Numbered from the stretch's first letter, positions 10,095 to 23,606 are shown. The stretch is DNA of 64,000 nt from Argentina anserina (GCF_933775445.1 NC_065877.1:37088694-37152693); one strand, 5' to 3'. Notes: generated by a model not told the origin, from the sequence alone. Numbers and translations: made by a program.

Positions 10095-13000
10095 ATGAAG
10101 TCGTCGTTGGATAGGCTTCGGAGATTTGAACTCTACAAGAGTGGTTCTAAAGAGAAGAGGATCTTTCAACCCTCGCCTCATGTCGATGAGCTCGCTCAGG
10201 CTTCTCAGGTACTCTTAATTATTTTCCCCATTAATTCTTACTTGTCTTATGAACTTGTTTGTTTATCAGTTGTAAAAATGTTTAAGTAGTTAATCCGAAT
10301 TGTAGCTTGAGTGCTTAGAGACTCTGTAAGCAGTAATCAACACTATTGGATCTTGGCCTCAGTAAATAATAGGTGGTTATTTTTACAGTGAATTGAACTG
10401 GTTCGCCTCTAGGCGTATGATAACAGGAATTTTGGATAGGGAGGATAGTATGAGTTTCACGTTTTCATTGGAAAACTCAGCTGTTTATGTCGTTGTGTTT
10501 TAGGCATTAGACATTAGGCTTGGCTAGGTTTTGCAGTATTGATGTGGTACATTTCTGCAGGACATGCAAGAAATGAGAAATTGCTATGATAGCTTACTTT
10601 CCGCAGCAGCTGCTACTGCCAACAGCGCCTACGGTAACTATCTGCGTCTGTAATCTCTGCATTAGTTCCAAATTTGTTGTCATATGGCATCTTTCTTGTA
10701 AATGAAATTTTGTATTCCCTAGTTTGTCAACCATTTCAAATGTATCAACTGGCATTTGTATCTATGAAAACTGATTTAAAATACCATGCTCAGTTTCTTG
10801 TTAAAGTTTACTAATCAGAAAACTCATGCTTACTCTTGCAAGGAATGTCACTTTTCACAGTTTTTTTTTCAGCTAATACGGATATGTAAAGACTATAGCA
10901 CAATTAGATTTCAGCATGAGACACATGAGTTCTCAGTGCCTAGTTTGAAAGGGTTGAATATTTTTTACAGCATAAGCTGCTTGCTGAAATGACTGAATTG
11001 GTTGCAAATAATGTGAATCTGTCAGTACTCCAAATTCGTATGAGATAAAAAATGTAATGGCATGTATAATTTTGGAGTCCCTACAGTTGCACACATTTGA
11101 CCTGATCTGACTTTCAGAATTCTCTGAATCATTGCGGGAAATGGGTTCTTGTCTGCAGGAGAAAACTGCATTACATGATGATGAGCATGGTGGTACGTTA
11201 TTCTACTTCCCCTCTGAATTTTTAATTTGAGGATTTGATTGTTTTAGGGATATTGAGGATAAACCATACATTTGCATTTGTACTATATTGCAGGTAGAGT
11301 TTTTCTAATGTTGGGGAAAGTGCAGTTTGAGCTTCAAAAGCTTGTTGATTCTTATGTGAGTTCTAATTGCTTTCGCTATTCTTATTTTTTTTAACAAATT
11401 TTGCATAGGTGCACTTTAACCTGGTTTTAACTGTTTGCTTTCTTTACTCCAGCGCTCTCATATAGTTTCAACAGTCACAAACCCATCAGAGTCTCTTCTC
11501 AATGAACTTCGAACAGTTGAGGTTGGTTCATGTGTATTCTTTTAGTTCATCCGTTGATGCTTTTATAATAATCCCTTAGGTGGCCTGTAGCCGACTAGCC
11601 GCCGCCTATGATGCACTAGTACGGGTACGGCATGACACGATTTTTCTCAATAAAATGCTACACGGGTACGTTTGGATACGTTTTATAAAAAATATATATC
11701 TGATAAATTCAGAATTTAATTAAAAAAATAGCAATTAGAACACATAAAATCCCATCAATATTACAATAAACTAAGTCAATGAATTAAAACTCTTAATAAG
11801 TTCAAGCAAAGTACAAGTTAATGCTTTCTAAACATGATAATTTTAATGTTAAAATGACTATTTTACCCAAAAACGTATCCAAAACCGTACCCAAGGCGTA
11901 TCCGGTGGGTCAACTTTGCACTACATGGTCAAGAATCAAGATACGTTTTTTTGTCAAGGATACGTATATGCAGCGTATTCGGGTGGTACCCGTATCCGAC
12001 ACGGGTACGATACGGGCATACCCTTTTTTTGCCGTATCCATGCTATATAGGCCGCCGCTATGTGCTTATGTTAGATGTTTCCCCAAATCACCAAATGTGT
12101 TACTAATCAAATTCCTGGTGCATGCTAGATCCACAACAGCTGCACCAAAGCCTTGTATCACTTGCTTAAGTCGCCATTTAACTTGGTGGGATATTTGAGG
12201 CCCTTCACTAATTGATTAGCATATGGATGAGATATGCATCCCAAATAAGCAGTTAGCATAATGCGTTAAGTACCTTTTTGAACCTTAGAATAGTTGCCTT
12301 CCTGGAAGTCCTATTATTCTATTCAACTAGAAAGATTTTATGCAATTATCAATTGTTTGTTGCCTTCTGCTCATTGGCTTGTAAACAACTAGATATCCCT
12401 TTCATGTTCTATAATGCAGGAAATGAAGCGACAATGTGATGAGAAAAGGTATATTTCTCTCTTTGTCAACCCTTTTTACGTATTTGAATTAGAGTTTTTC
12501 TGAATATGGTTTGGCACATTATCTTCAGAGAGGTTTATGAATACATGTTAGCACAACAAAAAGAAAAAGGGAGATCAAAACGTGGGAAAGGTGAAAGCTT
12601 TACTATGCAGCAACTGCAAGTCGCTCGTGATCAATATGATGAGGATGCTACACTCTGTGTTTTTCGGTTGAAGTCCCTGAAGCAAGGGCAAGCCCGAAGT
12701 CTTCTAACACAAGCAGCTCGCCACCATGCTGCTCAGGTTTTCTTTCTATATCCAATTAGTTTAAAAGGTATCATCTCGGGTTCTTCTATTGTTTGAGGCA
12801 AAACTAACACTCCGGATCCTCTTCTGTTTTGTATTTAGCTGAACTTCTTCCGGAAAGGCCTCAAGTCACTTGAGGCTGTTGAGCCGCATGTTAGGCTGGT
12901 TACTGAGGAGCAACATATTGAATACCAATTTAGTGGACTTGAAGACGATGGTGAGGATAATGGCGCAGATCATGGCGAGAATAGCTATGATTCTATTGAA

Positions 13001-14298
13001 GATGGAGAACTGAGTTTTGACTTAAGATCAAGTAAGCAGGGAATGGAAGTTTCTGCAGCAAGGAGTTCAATGGAGGTGAGCTCTTAAGTGATTAGGAAAC
13101 TGTCTCGCCAATGATAAGCTCTCTCTGTGGTTTGTTGACTACAGATTGCGAGACTTGTTTTCAACAGTACATTTTACATTTTTTGTTATTCGATATTGCT
13201 TTACCTTGTCCTGATGATGGGGCGGCTTATTTCAGATTGATGAAATGGGTCATTTGTCTCCTCAACCTCCAAGAGCGGATTATTCAGATGTATGATTATA
13301 TTGCCTTCTGATTGAGAGAATTGCAGCTATACTTTGAAGATATACATTTTTTAAGTATATAAGTTAACTGGTGCATTCATAATTCGTTCTCTTTGCAGAT
13401 AAGTCTTGATCAAGGTGATTTTAAGTTTTCGAGTAGGGAGCCAAGAAGAGGTGGGAGCTACTCAGCCCCAATAGTTTCTGCAGAGCCAAAGTTTGATCCT
13501 GCCGAGAGAGCTAGACAATTGCAACTGTCAGCTACACGGAAGCCTCATACGTACGTGTTGCCTACACCTGATTCAAAGGGTCTAATTTATTCAAAGACTA
13601 GTACGGTCCCAGATGTGAGGTCAGGTGGACGCAACCACAACTTATCACACTCCTCTCCATTGGACGCAAAGCATGATAAGTATTTTGGTGATGATAATCT
13701 GACAGGAGCTAATTTCTCAAAAGCTCAGTCGGTAGTCAAAGAGAGCCATAGTGCTAATACATCTATGCAATTGCCGCCGCCTCCTCCTCCTCCTCTGGCA
13801 GACGGACTGGCACTACATCAGCATAGAAGACAAGCTAGTGGTCCCATTGTATCAAGTGAAGCACCTCAACTAGTTTCTGGAATGTTTCCTCGTTTACCAA
13901 ATCCTCAGCCTTCTTCATCTCCGAAAATTTCACCAAGTGCTTCACCACCCCTTGCTTCTTCACCAAAGATAAGTGAGCTCCATGAGCTTCCTAGACCCCC
14001 AGGTAGTTCAGTTGTCAAGCCAACAAAATCTTTTGGATTGGTAGGCCACTCTGCTCCACTGGTCTTAAGGAATCAAGAACCTCACAGTCAGAGTAAAAAA
14101 CCTTCAGTGCCAACAAATTTGGCATCTCCACTTCCAATTCCACCATTGATTATTCCTAGAAGCTTCTCCATACCTTCGAGTAGCCAAAGAACTATGTCTT
14201 TGCATGTATCGAGGCATTTGGAGTCTCCTCTGGGTTCAAGCAAACCGGAAGAAGTTGCTTCACCACCTTTGACGCCAATTTCTCTAACAAATGTGTAA
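10095..14298 (+). CDS. BAR-domain protein with proline/serine-rich tail (At2g33490-like)
   Basis: Ten exons: 10095-10208, 10561-10633, 11118-11192, 11294-11355, 11453-11521, 12420-12448, 12529-12736, 12839-13075, 13236-13289 and 13399-14298, joining in frame to 606 residues. The first 250 or so residues match the plant AH/BAR family: MKSSLDRLRR at the start, the DELAQASQ heptad region, LMLGKVQFELQKLVD, and the helix with LKSLKQGQARSLLTQAARHH. BAR domains dimerise into curved helical bundles that bind membranes. The rest is low-complexity Pro/Ser with a run of prolines near 13775, typical of SH3-binding or disordered tails. Arabidopsis At2g33490 is annotated only as a hydroxyproline-rich family protein and has a similar length. 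Intron 5 carries a hAT-type MITE. A GTGAGC donor at 14349 may begin a 3' UTR intron. Confidence 0.87.
11606..12050. mobile_element. hAT-type MITE in intron 5 of the BAR gene
   Basis: The 445-bp insertion is flanked by a perfect 8-bp duplication GCCGCCGC (11598-11605 and 12051-12058). Eight-base duplications are the mark of the hAT superfamily. The ends are imperfect inverted repeats: the left begins CTATGATGCACTAGTACGGG, and the right read backwards begins CTATATAGCATGGATACGG. Inside are many GTACGG and GTATCC motifs near both ends around an AT-rich core. There is no transposase, so it is a non-autonomous miniature element. It resembles the element at 45715-46088 in layout. Confidence 0.85.
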
Positions 14299-15167
14299 AC
14301 AATATCAACCGAGTCTGAAGTGGCCTTTTCACTCCAGTCCTATCAAAGGTGAGCAGTCCACTTTCAATAGTTCCTCACCGGTTGGTGTTCCATTCTTTTC
14401 CTCAGTACTACACTTCTTTGTGCTTCACACTTCCATATCATTTATTTTGTTCCATTGTTCAATTAGATTTAGGACCACATGGGAAAAGCCTAATACATGA
14501 GAATTTTTTAATTATAGTTTCTGCTTCAAGCACAAGATGGGAAAAGGGGAAGCTAGGGCATATAAATGCTTCCCTAAACTCAAGTTTTGGATTTTGCGCA
14601 TACAACGGATGCAGTTGGGAGCTGAAATCAATATAGTGAAGCAGTGCAATTTCAGTTTTTTCCCCCTTAGATTGTGTTGGGTTGCAGTGTCTTCATGTTG
14701 GGTACAGATGGGTCTGTAAATATATTTTATGTAATGGAAATTTCACTTTAGTTTTGGCCGTGGTTGTTCGAATGTATTGTTTAGTTTCTCATCTCAGGCT
14801 TTGTTTGATGCTTGAAATTGTGATGAGGTCTAAACTTTACAAGTTACAGTGTATCGTTATATATATCTTCAAATGAGGAATCTTGTTTATTTCCAATGGC
14901 AGGACAATACTTAGGGGAAGGATCCTGCTACCATCGTACACACAAGTGAAGTCATGTTACATATAATGTCATTAACATGGTTTAAAAAAATTCCCGTCTT
15001 GTAGCCGAGGACATGAATACGTATAAGAAAGATCTCAAAGAAGTGGTGTCGTTTAGAAGTGGGTTTGATATTCTTGCCGGATAAGGTAACGACATTTTTG
15101 ACGGTTAGATGACTGGCAAGTAGCCAAAGTGATAAAAATTAGAGACTTGAGTTGTGCTGTCGTGGCC
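14299..15167. other. 3' UTR of the BAR gene and promoter of SKL1
   Basis: No further coding exon is supported. The sequence is T-rich, as expected for 3' UTR and terminator of the BAR gene up to about 14880. The last 250 bp would hold the SKL1 promoter. Confidence 0.5.
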
Positions 15168-17121
15168 ATGGAGATTACAAGGACTCTCCTCCCTTCCTCC
15201 CCTCGTTCTAAACTCCTCCTCCGCCCTCCTCCGTTATTCCATTTTCACGTCTCGCCGTCCAGTTCGTTGACCCCAGATGTCCTTCAGTCTCAGAGCTCAC
15301 TGCCCATTGCCTCTCGCTCTCACTTCCGTAAACCTCTCTCCGCTTCCGATGGTAGCACTTCCGGTGAGTTCAATGTCTCTTATTTCTCTTGTACATTCGA
15401 TTATGGACTCATCTGTTTTCTACTTTTCATACTTTTGGGTTCTGGTGTGTTATTTCAGCAACTAAGGTTGCTGCGGATGATGCCTCTCTTGAAGTGAAGG
15501 TGAGATCTCATTCCCGCGCCGCCTGCCTGCATTTACTTTAATTCATGCCTGTAATTGAGCTCCAGGATTTGTTAGTTGTTTGATTTAATGGGTTAGACAG
15601 ATAGTTTAGACTGCTGAGTAGAGTAACTGAATTGAGGAGTTATAGTTTAGAGTGCTGATTGTAACTGTTCAGTTTTAAATTCAGAAGAAGGCAATGGATG
15701 TATCACCTGAACTCAAAGGAACTACCATATTCCTTGTCGGTACGCATTACTTAGTGCTCCGTAATGCAGTCGCAACTCGCCATTGTGTGTTTTTACATTG
15801 ATTGGTCATCTTATCTTTGGTTAATAGGAATGAAGAGCTCCATAAAGACCAGTTTGGGAAATTTCCTTGCCAATGTGTTACGTTACTATTACTTTGACAG
15901 GTACCTGTATCTTTTCATTCCTTGATTATTCTTTCTCAGGTCGTATTAGCTGAACCTTTGATTTGTGCTCTTCTATATCCAGTGATCATTTGGTTGAGGA
16001 AGCTGCTGGCACTCTATCTGCCACCAAATCTTTAAGGGAGACTGACAAGAGTGGTTTCCAGGAGTCTGAGGTATTAGTTTTCAGTTCCTTTCGTGTGTTT
16101 TCTTCATCATATATGGGATGCAAGCTCAATTATGAGCATTTCAAGGACTGAAAAAGCTGCCTAAGGCCTACACTATAACACACATGACACATCTTTCAAA
16201 TTGCATTATTCACTTGTTCAAATGCTGCAGACTGAAGTGTTGAAACAATTATCATCCATGGGTCGGTTAGTGGTCTGTGCTGGAGATGGTGCAACTCAGA
16301 GTTCAACAAATCTGTAGGAACTAGGAACTCAATCTCATTTTTTAATCTAGGATTCGATTAAATCGTTGTTTATATTAGTGATATAGTGTTCTGATTTGTT
16401 TCAGTACATACGCAGGGCTCTTTTAAGACATGGGATCACGATATGGATTGATGTACCTTTAGACATTGTGGCCAGGGGTATGGTCGGAGATCAAAGTCAG
16501 CTCTTTGCATACAATCTATCTACTTCGGCATCTTATCCAGAGGTCATCTCTTTCTCCTAGAACTTATTATTGTACAGAGCGAGTTTCTTTCTCAGATTGA
16601 AAGTAGATAAATATCATTCGACTTGGAAAAGAACAAACAAGTAAATGCTCTTGGGCAGCTGCCTTCTTGAAAATTGACACCTCTCTTGAATCTCTGATGT
16701 CTAATAACCAGGTTTTGACTCGCCTAAGTACTTCATATGAAGAGTTGAGGGTCGGATATGCGATAGCTGATGCAACCGTATCTGTTCAGCGTATATCCCC
16801 GTGACTTTGTCTAGGTAGCAACTATGTAATAGATTAAACATCCCCATTGGTTCTAACATATCTTCTTCTTATCCTAGCAGAAGTAGCTGGTAAGTTGGGA
16901 TATGATGAGATCGATGATGTAACAACCGAAGACATGGCATTGGAGGTAAGAAATGCAAGATTGCAGACATGTTTGAAAATCAAATGAAAACTGAGTGGCA
17001 AACTAATTAAGGAGACAAACCCTTGTATTGTTTCCCCTTGTGTTAACTGTAGGTTCTGAAGGAGGTAGAGAAATTGACTAGAGTGAAGAAGATGATGGAA
17101 GCAGCAGCAAGACCCTTTTAA
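15168..17121 (+). CDS. SKL1: Shikimate kinase-like 1 (inactive kinase homologue, chloroplast)
   Basis: Ten exons: 15168-15363, 15459-15499, 15685-15739, 15828-15900, 15983-16070, 16231-16313, 16416-16542, 16712-16790, 16881-16945 and 17053-17121, giving 291 residues. The first 65 residues are Ser/Pro/Arg/Leu-rich, which fits a chloroplast transit peptide. The shikimate kinase fold follows, but the P-loop is altered: the family pattern GxxGxGKT is replaced by GMKSSIKTSLG, lacking the usual second glycine. Later blocks CAGDGATQSSTNL and IWIDVPLDIVARG match SKL1. Arabidopsis SKL1 lacks shikimate kinase activity and is needed for chloroplast biogenesis (known of the family). The start was set at 15168, because the upstream in-frame ATG at 15129 would precede the transit peptide with no support. 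Confidence 0.9.
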
Positions 17122-18389
17122 CAGTCCTTATGAGGCATAAGGTGGCAAGCATTTTCACCATGAGTAACTAAATTGAGATTGTGGTCTACGAGGGAATGAG
17201 GGATGACGTTTAAGGTTATCACTTGTCAAGTTGTTGAAATAGAATACACGATGATGTAGCCTGTAATCTTTGTTCATGTCACCTGTTGCGTTAGTTACCG
17301 AGACAATAGCAGGCTTAACAAGTGTAGGCCCTAAACATTAAGGATGGGGCTTGGCCCGTATGAGAATAAGGAGGGCTTTTATGGACGGTGGGTGGTGCAT
17401 AGAAAGGAGCAAAAGGAATTCAACTCCGGCACGCAAAAGAGATTAGCTTTTTCAACTCCGGCACGCAAGACAGACGCTAAGATTGCGACTGATAAATCGA
17501 TACATTCAAATATAGCAAACATAAGGAGACACATAAGATAAGAGTGATCAGTGACCATCATCGACGACGTCTCACAAGTGAGACAGAACCTTATATCGTC
17601 GTCATGTAAATTATGTTCCGGTGCTTCAGTGTCCCTCTGCTTTGTTGCCACGTTGATTGGTTCCCAGTCTCCTGTTGCCACGTTCCATACCTATCTGTAC
17701 TAGTTGGCCATACCAGATGATGATTTTCTCTCATTTCGTTTCTGCTTCTAAAATCTAGAAACTAGATTTTAGATGAATAGAAAACACACATTTGCTTGGC
17801 CAAAGAAAAACGATTGAAGAAGGATATGTAATCGACTCGGCTGGTCAGGTGTATCCATTGGATCCAGCTAATCGATACTATTGCCATTTTGCTATTATGT
17901 ACAATCTACAAAAACGAGAGAGAACAATGGATACATCAAGCTACAACCTAATTCATAAGTTGATCCCTCCATGGACTTGGGATGTTATTCGAAAAATATC
18001 ATGATCTACTTTCTTAGTTTTTTTTACCCGGAATTGCATTATTATTACTATTATGGTTACAAGGTCTTGTAGGTGAAGAAAATGCCTCAAAATGGTAAAA
18101 AACCCATATTAATAATCCTATTAATCATTAGCTTTTTACGTGTTACGAGAGGGAAGGTAAAAGAAATTGAATTGTAAAGAGAGTTTTGAATGAGATTACG
18201 TGCAGCATTTGCGTCTATGGCGTGGTTATGGTGTGGATTTGCGTTTTAATATTAATTAATAGGCTTCGAGATTTGCAGCCAAAAGAAAAAGAAAAAAAGA
18301 AATCGAATTGGTAATGGAAACGCAAACGGGAATGGTGATGACGACGCAGTTTTTTTGGAATTATAAACACCTTCTCGATTCTCTCCCAG

Positions 18390-18434
<45 letters not shown>

Positions 18435-19275
18435 AATCCCCAATTCCTCTTTGCTTTCACATCGATCGCTTCGCTGTTTCAATTTGGATGGCAGATTCCT
18501 CCTCATGATTTCTCTGCCGGAATTGTTTGATCGGAGCTTTCCTCGGTGTGTTTACTAGTACTCATTGTTCAACTTATGATATCATATTATTCTTAATATC
18601 AATGAACCTGTTTCCATATTTGTGCTTTGATTCTGTATCTTTCTGCTAGCTGTTATGGATCAGTTCAATGTGTGATCAATTGAACTCAACTTTGTACTAC
18701 TTGTTTGCTCGCGTATCCACTTAGATTGTTCTTGTTATTTGCTTCAGATAACGATTATGATTCAACTGTTCTATGATTTCTGGGTGGCTTTGTTTTCTAA
18801 CTCAAAAGTTAAGCTGGACTGATGATCAATTTGATTATTGTGGTTTGATCACTGGAAATTGTACTGCCATTTGCTCAACTCTGATCAATGTCACATTGAA
18901 TGCGTAATGTTGATGATCATTGATTCATGTTAATATTGTGTCAGGCACAGGTTGCTTGTCTAGGAGATCATGAATCACATGTGTTTCATGGCTTCCTGCT
19001 ATGGAGTTCTTCAGATTACTCTTGATCTTCACATTACGACTATGTGCTTCAATATCTCTTTGGAGAGACTGGTAACTCAACTGTTTGAATTGGGGATGCC
19101 CTTGGTAGGTACATAGGAGTATGTTCTTAAATGAAGCATAAAATTTAGGAGCCTAGTCGTTATAATCTTAGAGTAATAGTACATTGGACTGGATCAAACT
19201 GATCTAATCTGATTCCCTTGCCCCGCCTGCAAAAAGTGTTAGTCACTATTTCCTTGCTTCCTTTTAGAGTTAGCC
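17122..19275. other. Spacer, then promoter and leader of the Atos-like gene
   Basis: There is no supported gene. A 16-base direct repeat (CAACTCCGGCACGCAA) occurs at about 17420 and 17455. An open frame at 17792-18004 has no recognised family. The (CT)n tract at 18391-18432 probably belongs to the untranslated leader of the Atos-like gene, with a likely leader intron between about 18545 and the ATG at 19276. Confidence 0.45.
18391..18432. repeat. (CT)n microsatellite, 21 repeats
   Basis: An uninterrupted CT run of 42 bp. Such tracts are common in plant core promoters and leaders, and this one lies upstream of the Atos-like gene. Confidence 0.95.
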
Positions 19276-22200
19276 ATGGGATTGCCTCAACTTCCGACAA
19301 GTGAAACCTCTGAGGAGGTACACCCAGCATCTTTCGGCCCATTTTTAGAAAGCCCCCCTCGATCTTCTGGGATGAGCAGTTGTTGTTTGGATGGAATGAA
19401 TGGTCGAACTGCAAGCAGAATGAGTGGAAATTCATTATGCTCCTCTTTAGGAGACGACCAAGCAAGAAGCCCGGTAGAACTGTCAAAGTTTCCTGGTAAT
19501 GATTCAAATGGGTTTAGAATGATTGGTTCTCTCAGTAAAGCTGGTCAGATCACTCCCAGAAGTGGACGAAATGTTCAGACCCCTGCTTCTAGGATTGTGG
19601 GTTTTGAATCAAGTAGAACAATTCTAAATGATGGTGCCAGCAGTGTTTCATCTGATCATACTCACTCTTCATCTGCAGTTATTGTCACCGCCAATGAATG
19701 TACGAACAGTGGGTCATTAGTGAAGAAGAGAATGTTCTCCCCCTTCAAGTCCCTATCGGCAGACCAATTTAATGGTGAGTATCTGGACCTTGCCTGCAGA
19801 ACTGATCGAACAAATAGTCCTGCTGTCGGTGATAGTACTAGTACATCACATGATCATAAGAAACCAAATGTTGGAAGTGAAAACCATTTTATCAGGCCAG
19901 CTTGGTCCAAGCAAATGCCCTGTGATAAAGGTAGTATGGAATTAACTTTCACTGACGGTCCTTTAGTGGACATAAATCATCCCCTACCTAATCTTTTACA
20001 TGTATCATCTCCTAGACCTGAATTGAGATATCTAAGTAACATAAAAATTCAAAGGCCAATATCAATATCTCTGAAAGAAGTGATTTCACCTCAGCTGTCT
20101 TTATCACCTCTTGGCCGTAAGGTGTCTGAAAGAGGGGAATCTGCAGGGAGGTGCAGCAATAGTACCAATGAAGAGTTTGATTGTCATTTGGCGTTGAAGA
20201 ATGTGAAAGAAGGAAGCAAAGGTCTGTATTCTCCTGAACAAGATAGGTTCCAGATTACAAGTAAATCTTTTGAAGAGGTTGATATATTCCACAAAGAATT
20301 TTGTCCATCTTCTCTGGAAACTGGTACTCCTATGAGTTTTTCTGTGTCCCATGGGTCAGCTCCCACCTCCCAATGCATGAGGTTCGTTAGAAACCTAAGT
20401 GGGCTATCGGTTAGGAGATCTTTGGTTGGTTCATTTGAAGAATCTCTACTGTCTGGTCGGTTCTTATCAGGGAAACCCAGTCAGGTTGGTGTTGGTACTT
20501 GGTAATTGTGCTTTGTATACTCCTGCTTACTATCCCTTATTGTAACTTTATAACTGGTCGCGTCTTGGTATTATGTAGAAAATTGATGGTTTTCTTGGTG
20601 TGCTAAGCATTACTGGGGGAAACTTCTCACCGCGATCACAGAAGCTTCCCTTTTCAGTAACTAGTGTAGAAGGAGATTGCTACTTATTATATTATGCATC
20701 CATATGTCTTGTGGGAAATTCAGCGTTGCATAGGGGTGGAGGACAAAAGATGAAACGGGAACTTTGTAATGATGATTCACAGATTGTCAAGAGCCGCCTG
20801 CGCATTCCTGTCAAGGGCCGTATACAGCTGGTATATGTTTCATCTCTCTCAAAACCACTTTTTGCTGGTCTGATTTTTTTTTGGAAGATAGTTATCTCTA
20901 ACTTTTGTTGCACTGTAGAGTCACTTGTATGTTTTTGTGAGCATTTGAATTAAGTAGTTAATAGGCCTTAGATAGTTGTCAGTTCTGCTTTCATTTAATC
21001 TAAGATGCTCATGCCGAGACTTGAATACTTTTCTCCATTTAAAGCTTTCTGTTGCATTTGGAAATATGGATTTCATGTCACACAAGACAATGATCTTCGA
21101 TGACCACAAATCGCTAATACTGTTCCACTCAACTTCTCTATGGTTGTATACCATGTGCTTAAGAAGCAAGAAGGATCTTTTAGTTACTTATTCGGTTATC
21201 TAATAGAGGGGACTGTTGTCAGCTTACTTAAAAAAAACGATATTTTGTTCAATTTATATGCTTTGGTTGGTCTATGCTTTTTTCTGTTGGAAAGTCGGTT
21301 GCCAAAGGAAAACCATGCAAAGTTATCATGTTATGGACTCACCTACAATAAAATTTGGTCAGTCAAAACATGGTTTTCACAGGTGCTTTTCTATTGTTCA
21401 TATGTTCATATGTTCATATGTTCATATTGATATGAAGTTCACCTCTATGCTTTTCTTCTACACAGGTTCTAAGTAATCCTGAAAAGACACCGATTCATAC
21501 TTTCCTTTGCAACTATGATTTAAGTGACATGCCAGCTGGTAGCAAAGTAAGACGAATCTTTGCTTTTTACCTGCAAATAATAGTGTATTACTGATTGTCT
21601 CACATTGACCACTGCCTAGCCTTTCTGTTTAACGCATTAATTTATAAATGATTAAATGGAGAAGAAATATTTCATGAACTGCGAACTGCCTACTCTGCAA
21701 ACATGATCGTGGCTTGCAAATTTAAACTTTACTTTCAACTTTCCATTTTTTTGATTGGATTTCGAAAGATTTCAGATTAATAAATGGCATGAAACATTGG
21801 CACTAACTTCGCAAAGAACTTCAACCATGTGGTTATGCATTTGTATATGCATGTACTGTATCTGTTGACTAATATCATATTATGTTTCTGTTCAATATTG
21901 TTCTAATCTATTCAAATCGAAGTAGACATTCTTGCGCCAGAAGGTGACCTTAGCATCTACTCCAACATCTACTCAACTGAGACATGAGGAGACCGATATT
22001 GATTCAAAAGTCATAGACAATGAGATTAGAAGTGAAGGCTTGAACTCGGTGGATTCAATAGTTAAGGGTGATTTGTCCAAGCTATCCCCTCAAACAGGAA
22101 GGGTAGGAATTCCTTCCTTCAAGGGGATTGAGAGGAGTGTCAATGGTAAGGCCTGCCCTTGCAATGATGATAACGACAACATCTGGGTTGATGAACGCCA

Positions 22201-22654
22201 TGAAACTGACAGAAAACAAGTGCTTGGATGTTCAAGAGTTAATCAAAACAAGAATAGTGCCCTTCGTTATGCTCTCCATCTTCGTTTCATTTGCCCTCTT
22301 CCTAAAAAAGGCTCCAAGTCAGTTCAGAGATGCAAATCAGATCCCTTGTCTGGAATACAAAGAAGAAGCTTAGATAAGGAAGAGGAGCGGAGATTCTACC
22401 TCTACAATGACCTGAGGGTTGTATTTCCGCAGCGCCAGTCAGATGCTGATGAGGGCAAGGTATGTGTATATATAGTGTATGAGGCATGCGTACACACAGC
22501 AGAAATTTGTGTTCTGGGTGGTCATGGTTGTTTGTTATATATGTAATGTGATTAGCTGACTAGAGGCCTGATTATTTTGTTTTTGGTTGTTGAATGGCAG
22601 TTAAACGTGGAGTACCATTTCCCAGAGGATCCCAAATACTTCGACATCGAGTGA
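19276..22654 (+). CDS. Atos-like protein (Atos conserved and C-terminal domains)
   Basis: Five coding exons: 19276-20484, 20579-20830, 21466-21546, 21926-22459 and 22601-22654, joining to 709 residues. The long first exon is Ser-rich and probably disordered. Its end carries [20 protein letters not shown] and the sequence continues across the intron into a block with [15 protein letters not shown] and YLLYYASI, which is the Atos-like conserved domain (formerly DUF4210). The fourth exon holds [17 protein letters not shown] and [16 protein letters not shown], and the fifth ends [13 protein letters not shown], together the C-terminal domain once named after meiotic chromosome segregation. The biochemical role in plants is unknown; animal relatives act in transcription. 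Start codon choice rests on the upstream region lacking coding character. Confidence 0.87.
21398..21426. repeat. Short tandem repeat TTCATATG in an intron
   Basis: A unit of about 10 bp (TTCATATG with two linking bases) repeats roughly four times inside intron 2 of the Atos-like gene. It is a simple microsatellite-like array. Confidence 0.8.
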
Positions 22655-23606
22655 AAGTCTGATTGACGGGCTGACAATATCTCTCTGTTGTTTGTATCCT
22701 TGAAAATCTGCTTCTCTGGGTCACTGGGTGTACATATGGCCTAGTTTGTCATTATTTTAACCCGAATGGCTGTGTAATAGTTGAATCCCTGTGGCCACCT
22801 TGTACTCGTGTACAGTAATAGTAATAATAATTGGAGTGAAGTTAAATTGTATTTGGGGCTTGTTTCGTGCATGTGACCTGGTACTGAATGTGGATGAGTT
22901 GAAGGTAAAAAGTGAAACTGTACTTTACTCTGCTCAGGCAGCTCAGCCTGCTTGCCTGTTGCGTCTGTTTCTTTTGTTTGGGGCTGCACAGAGCTGTAAA
23001 AAAAAGGACATTGGGAAGGTTGTGCAGTAGAATGCAGAAGCATTACAAGTAACAACTGGAGATTACATTACTTATTTACTTTGATGAGTGAGTGAATGAG
23101 ATGAGGTGGTGAAGCTCCGATCCTCCCACGCAAAACAATAGTAAATTATGTAATATACATCTCTGTATGTGTGACTATCTCCGAGTGTAGTAGTAGTAGT
23201 ACCGTGTCTATGTGCATGTACGTACAGCTTCATTCAGATTCAGTAGTCTCTCTCTCTCTCTCTCTCTCTCTCTTAGAATTTGAAATTCCAAAGTAACCGT
23301 CTTATCGAGTGTGGCCCTTCCTCGTCCTCGGTAGCAAATATTCCCCCTCCCTTCCCGTCCATTCCATGAAACACGGCCAGCCAGAGAGAGAGAGGAATAT
23401 TTCTGTTACTGTTACCACCAGAGAGAGAGAGGAATATTGTGCTCCAGCCTCCTACGTGTCAGCATCTGATTAGAGGGAGAGAGAGAGAGGAGGTAGTTTT
23501 GTCTCTACTCGATCCCCAAGTCCCATTATAAACCATTTCATGCAAACGTCTCTCCCATTCACTCAACTCACTCTCTCTCTCTCTCTCTCTGATTCAATTC
23601 TCAGGC
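22655..23606. other. 3' UTR of the Atos-like gene and promoter of the C2H2 gene
   Basis: No gene is supported. Two CT tracts (23247-23273 and 23571-23590) and several GAGAGAGA stretches (23383-23490) precede the zinc-finger gene. GAGA-rich blocks in this position are frequent in plant promoters and leaders. Confidence 0.5.
23247..23273. repeat. (CT)n microsatellite
   Basis: An uninterrupted TC run of 27 bp in the promoter region of the zinc-finger gene. Confidence 0.95.

Noticed and set aside
11821..12198. Open frame in intron 5 of the BAR gene
   Set aside because: It lies mostly within the hAT-type MITE and has no protein family resemblance.
17792..18004. Frame with a seemingly globular 70-residue product
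   Set aside because: There is no recognised family, no neighbouring exon and no other support.
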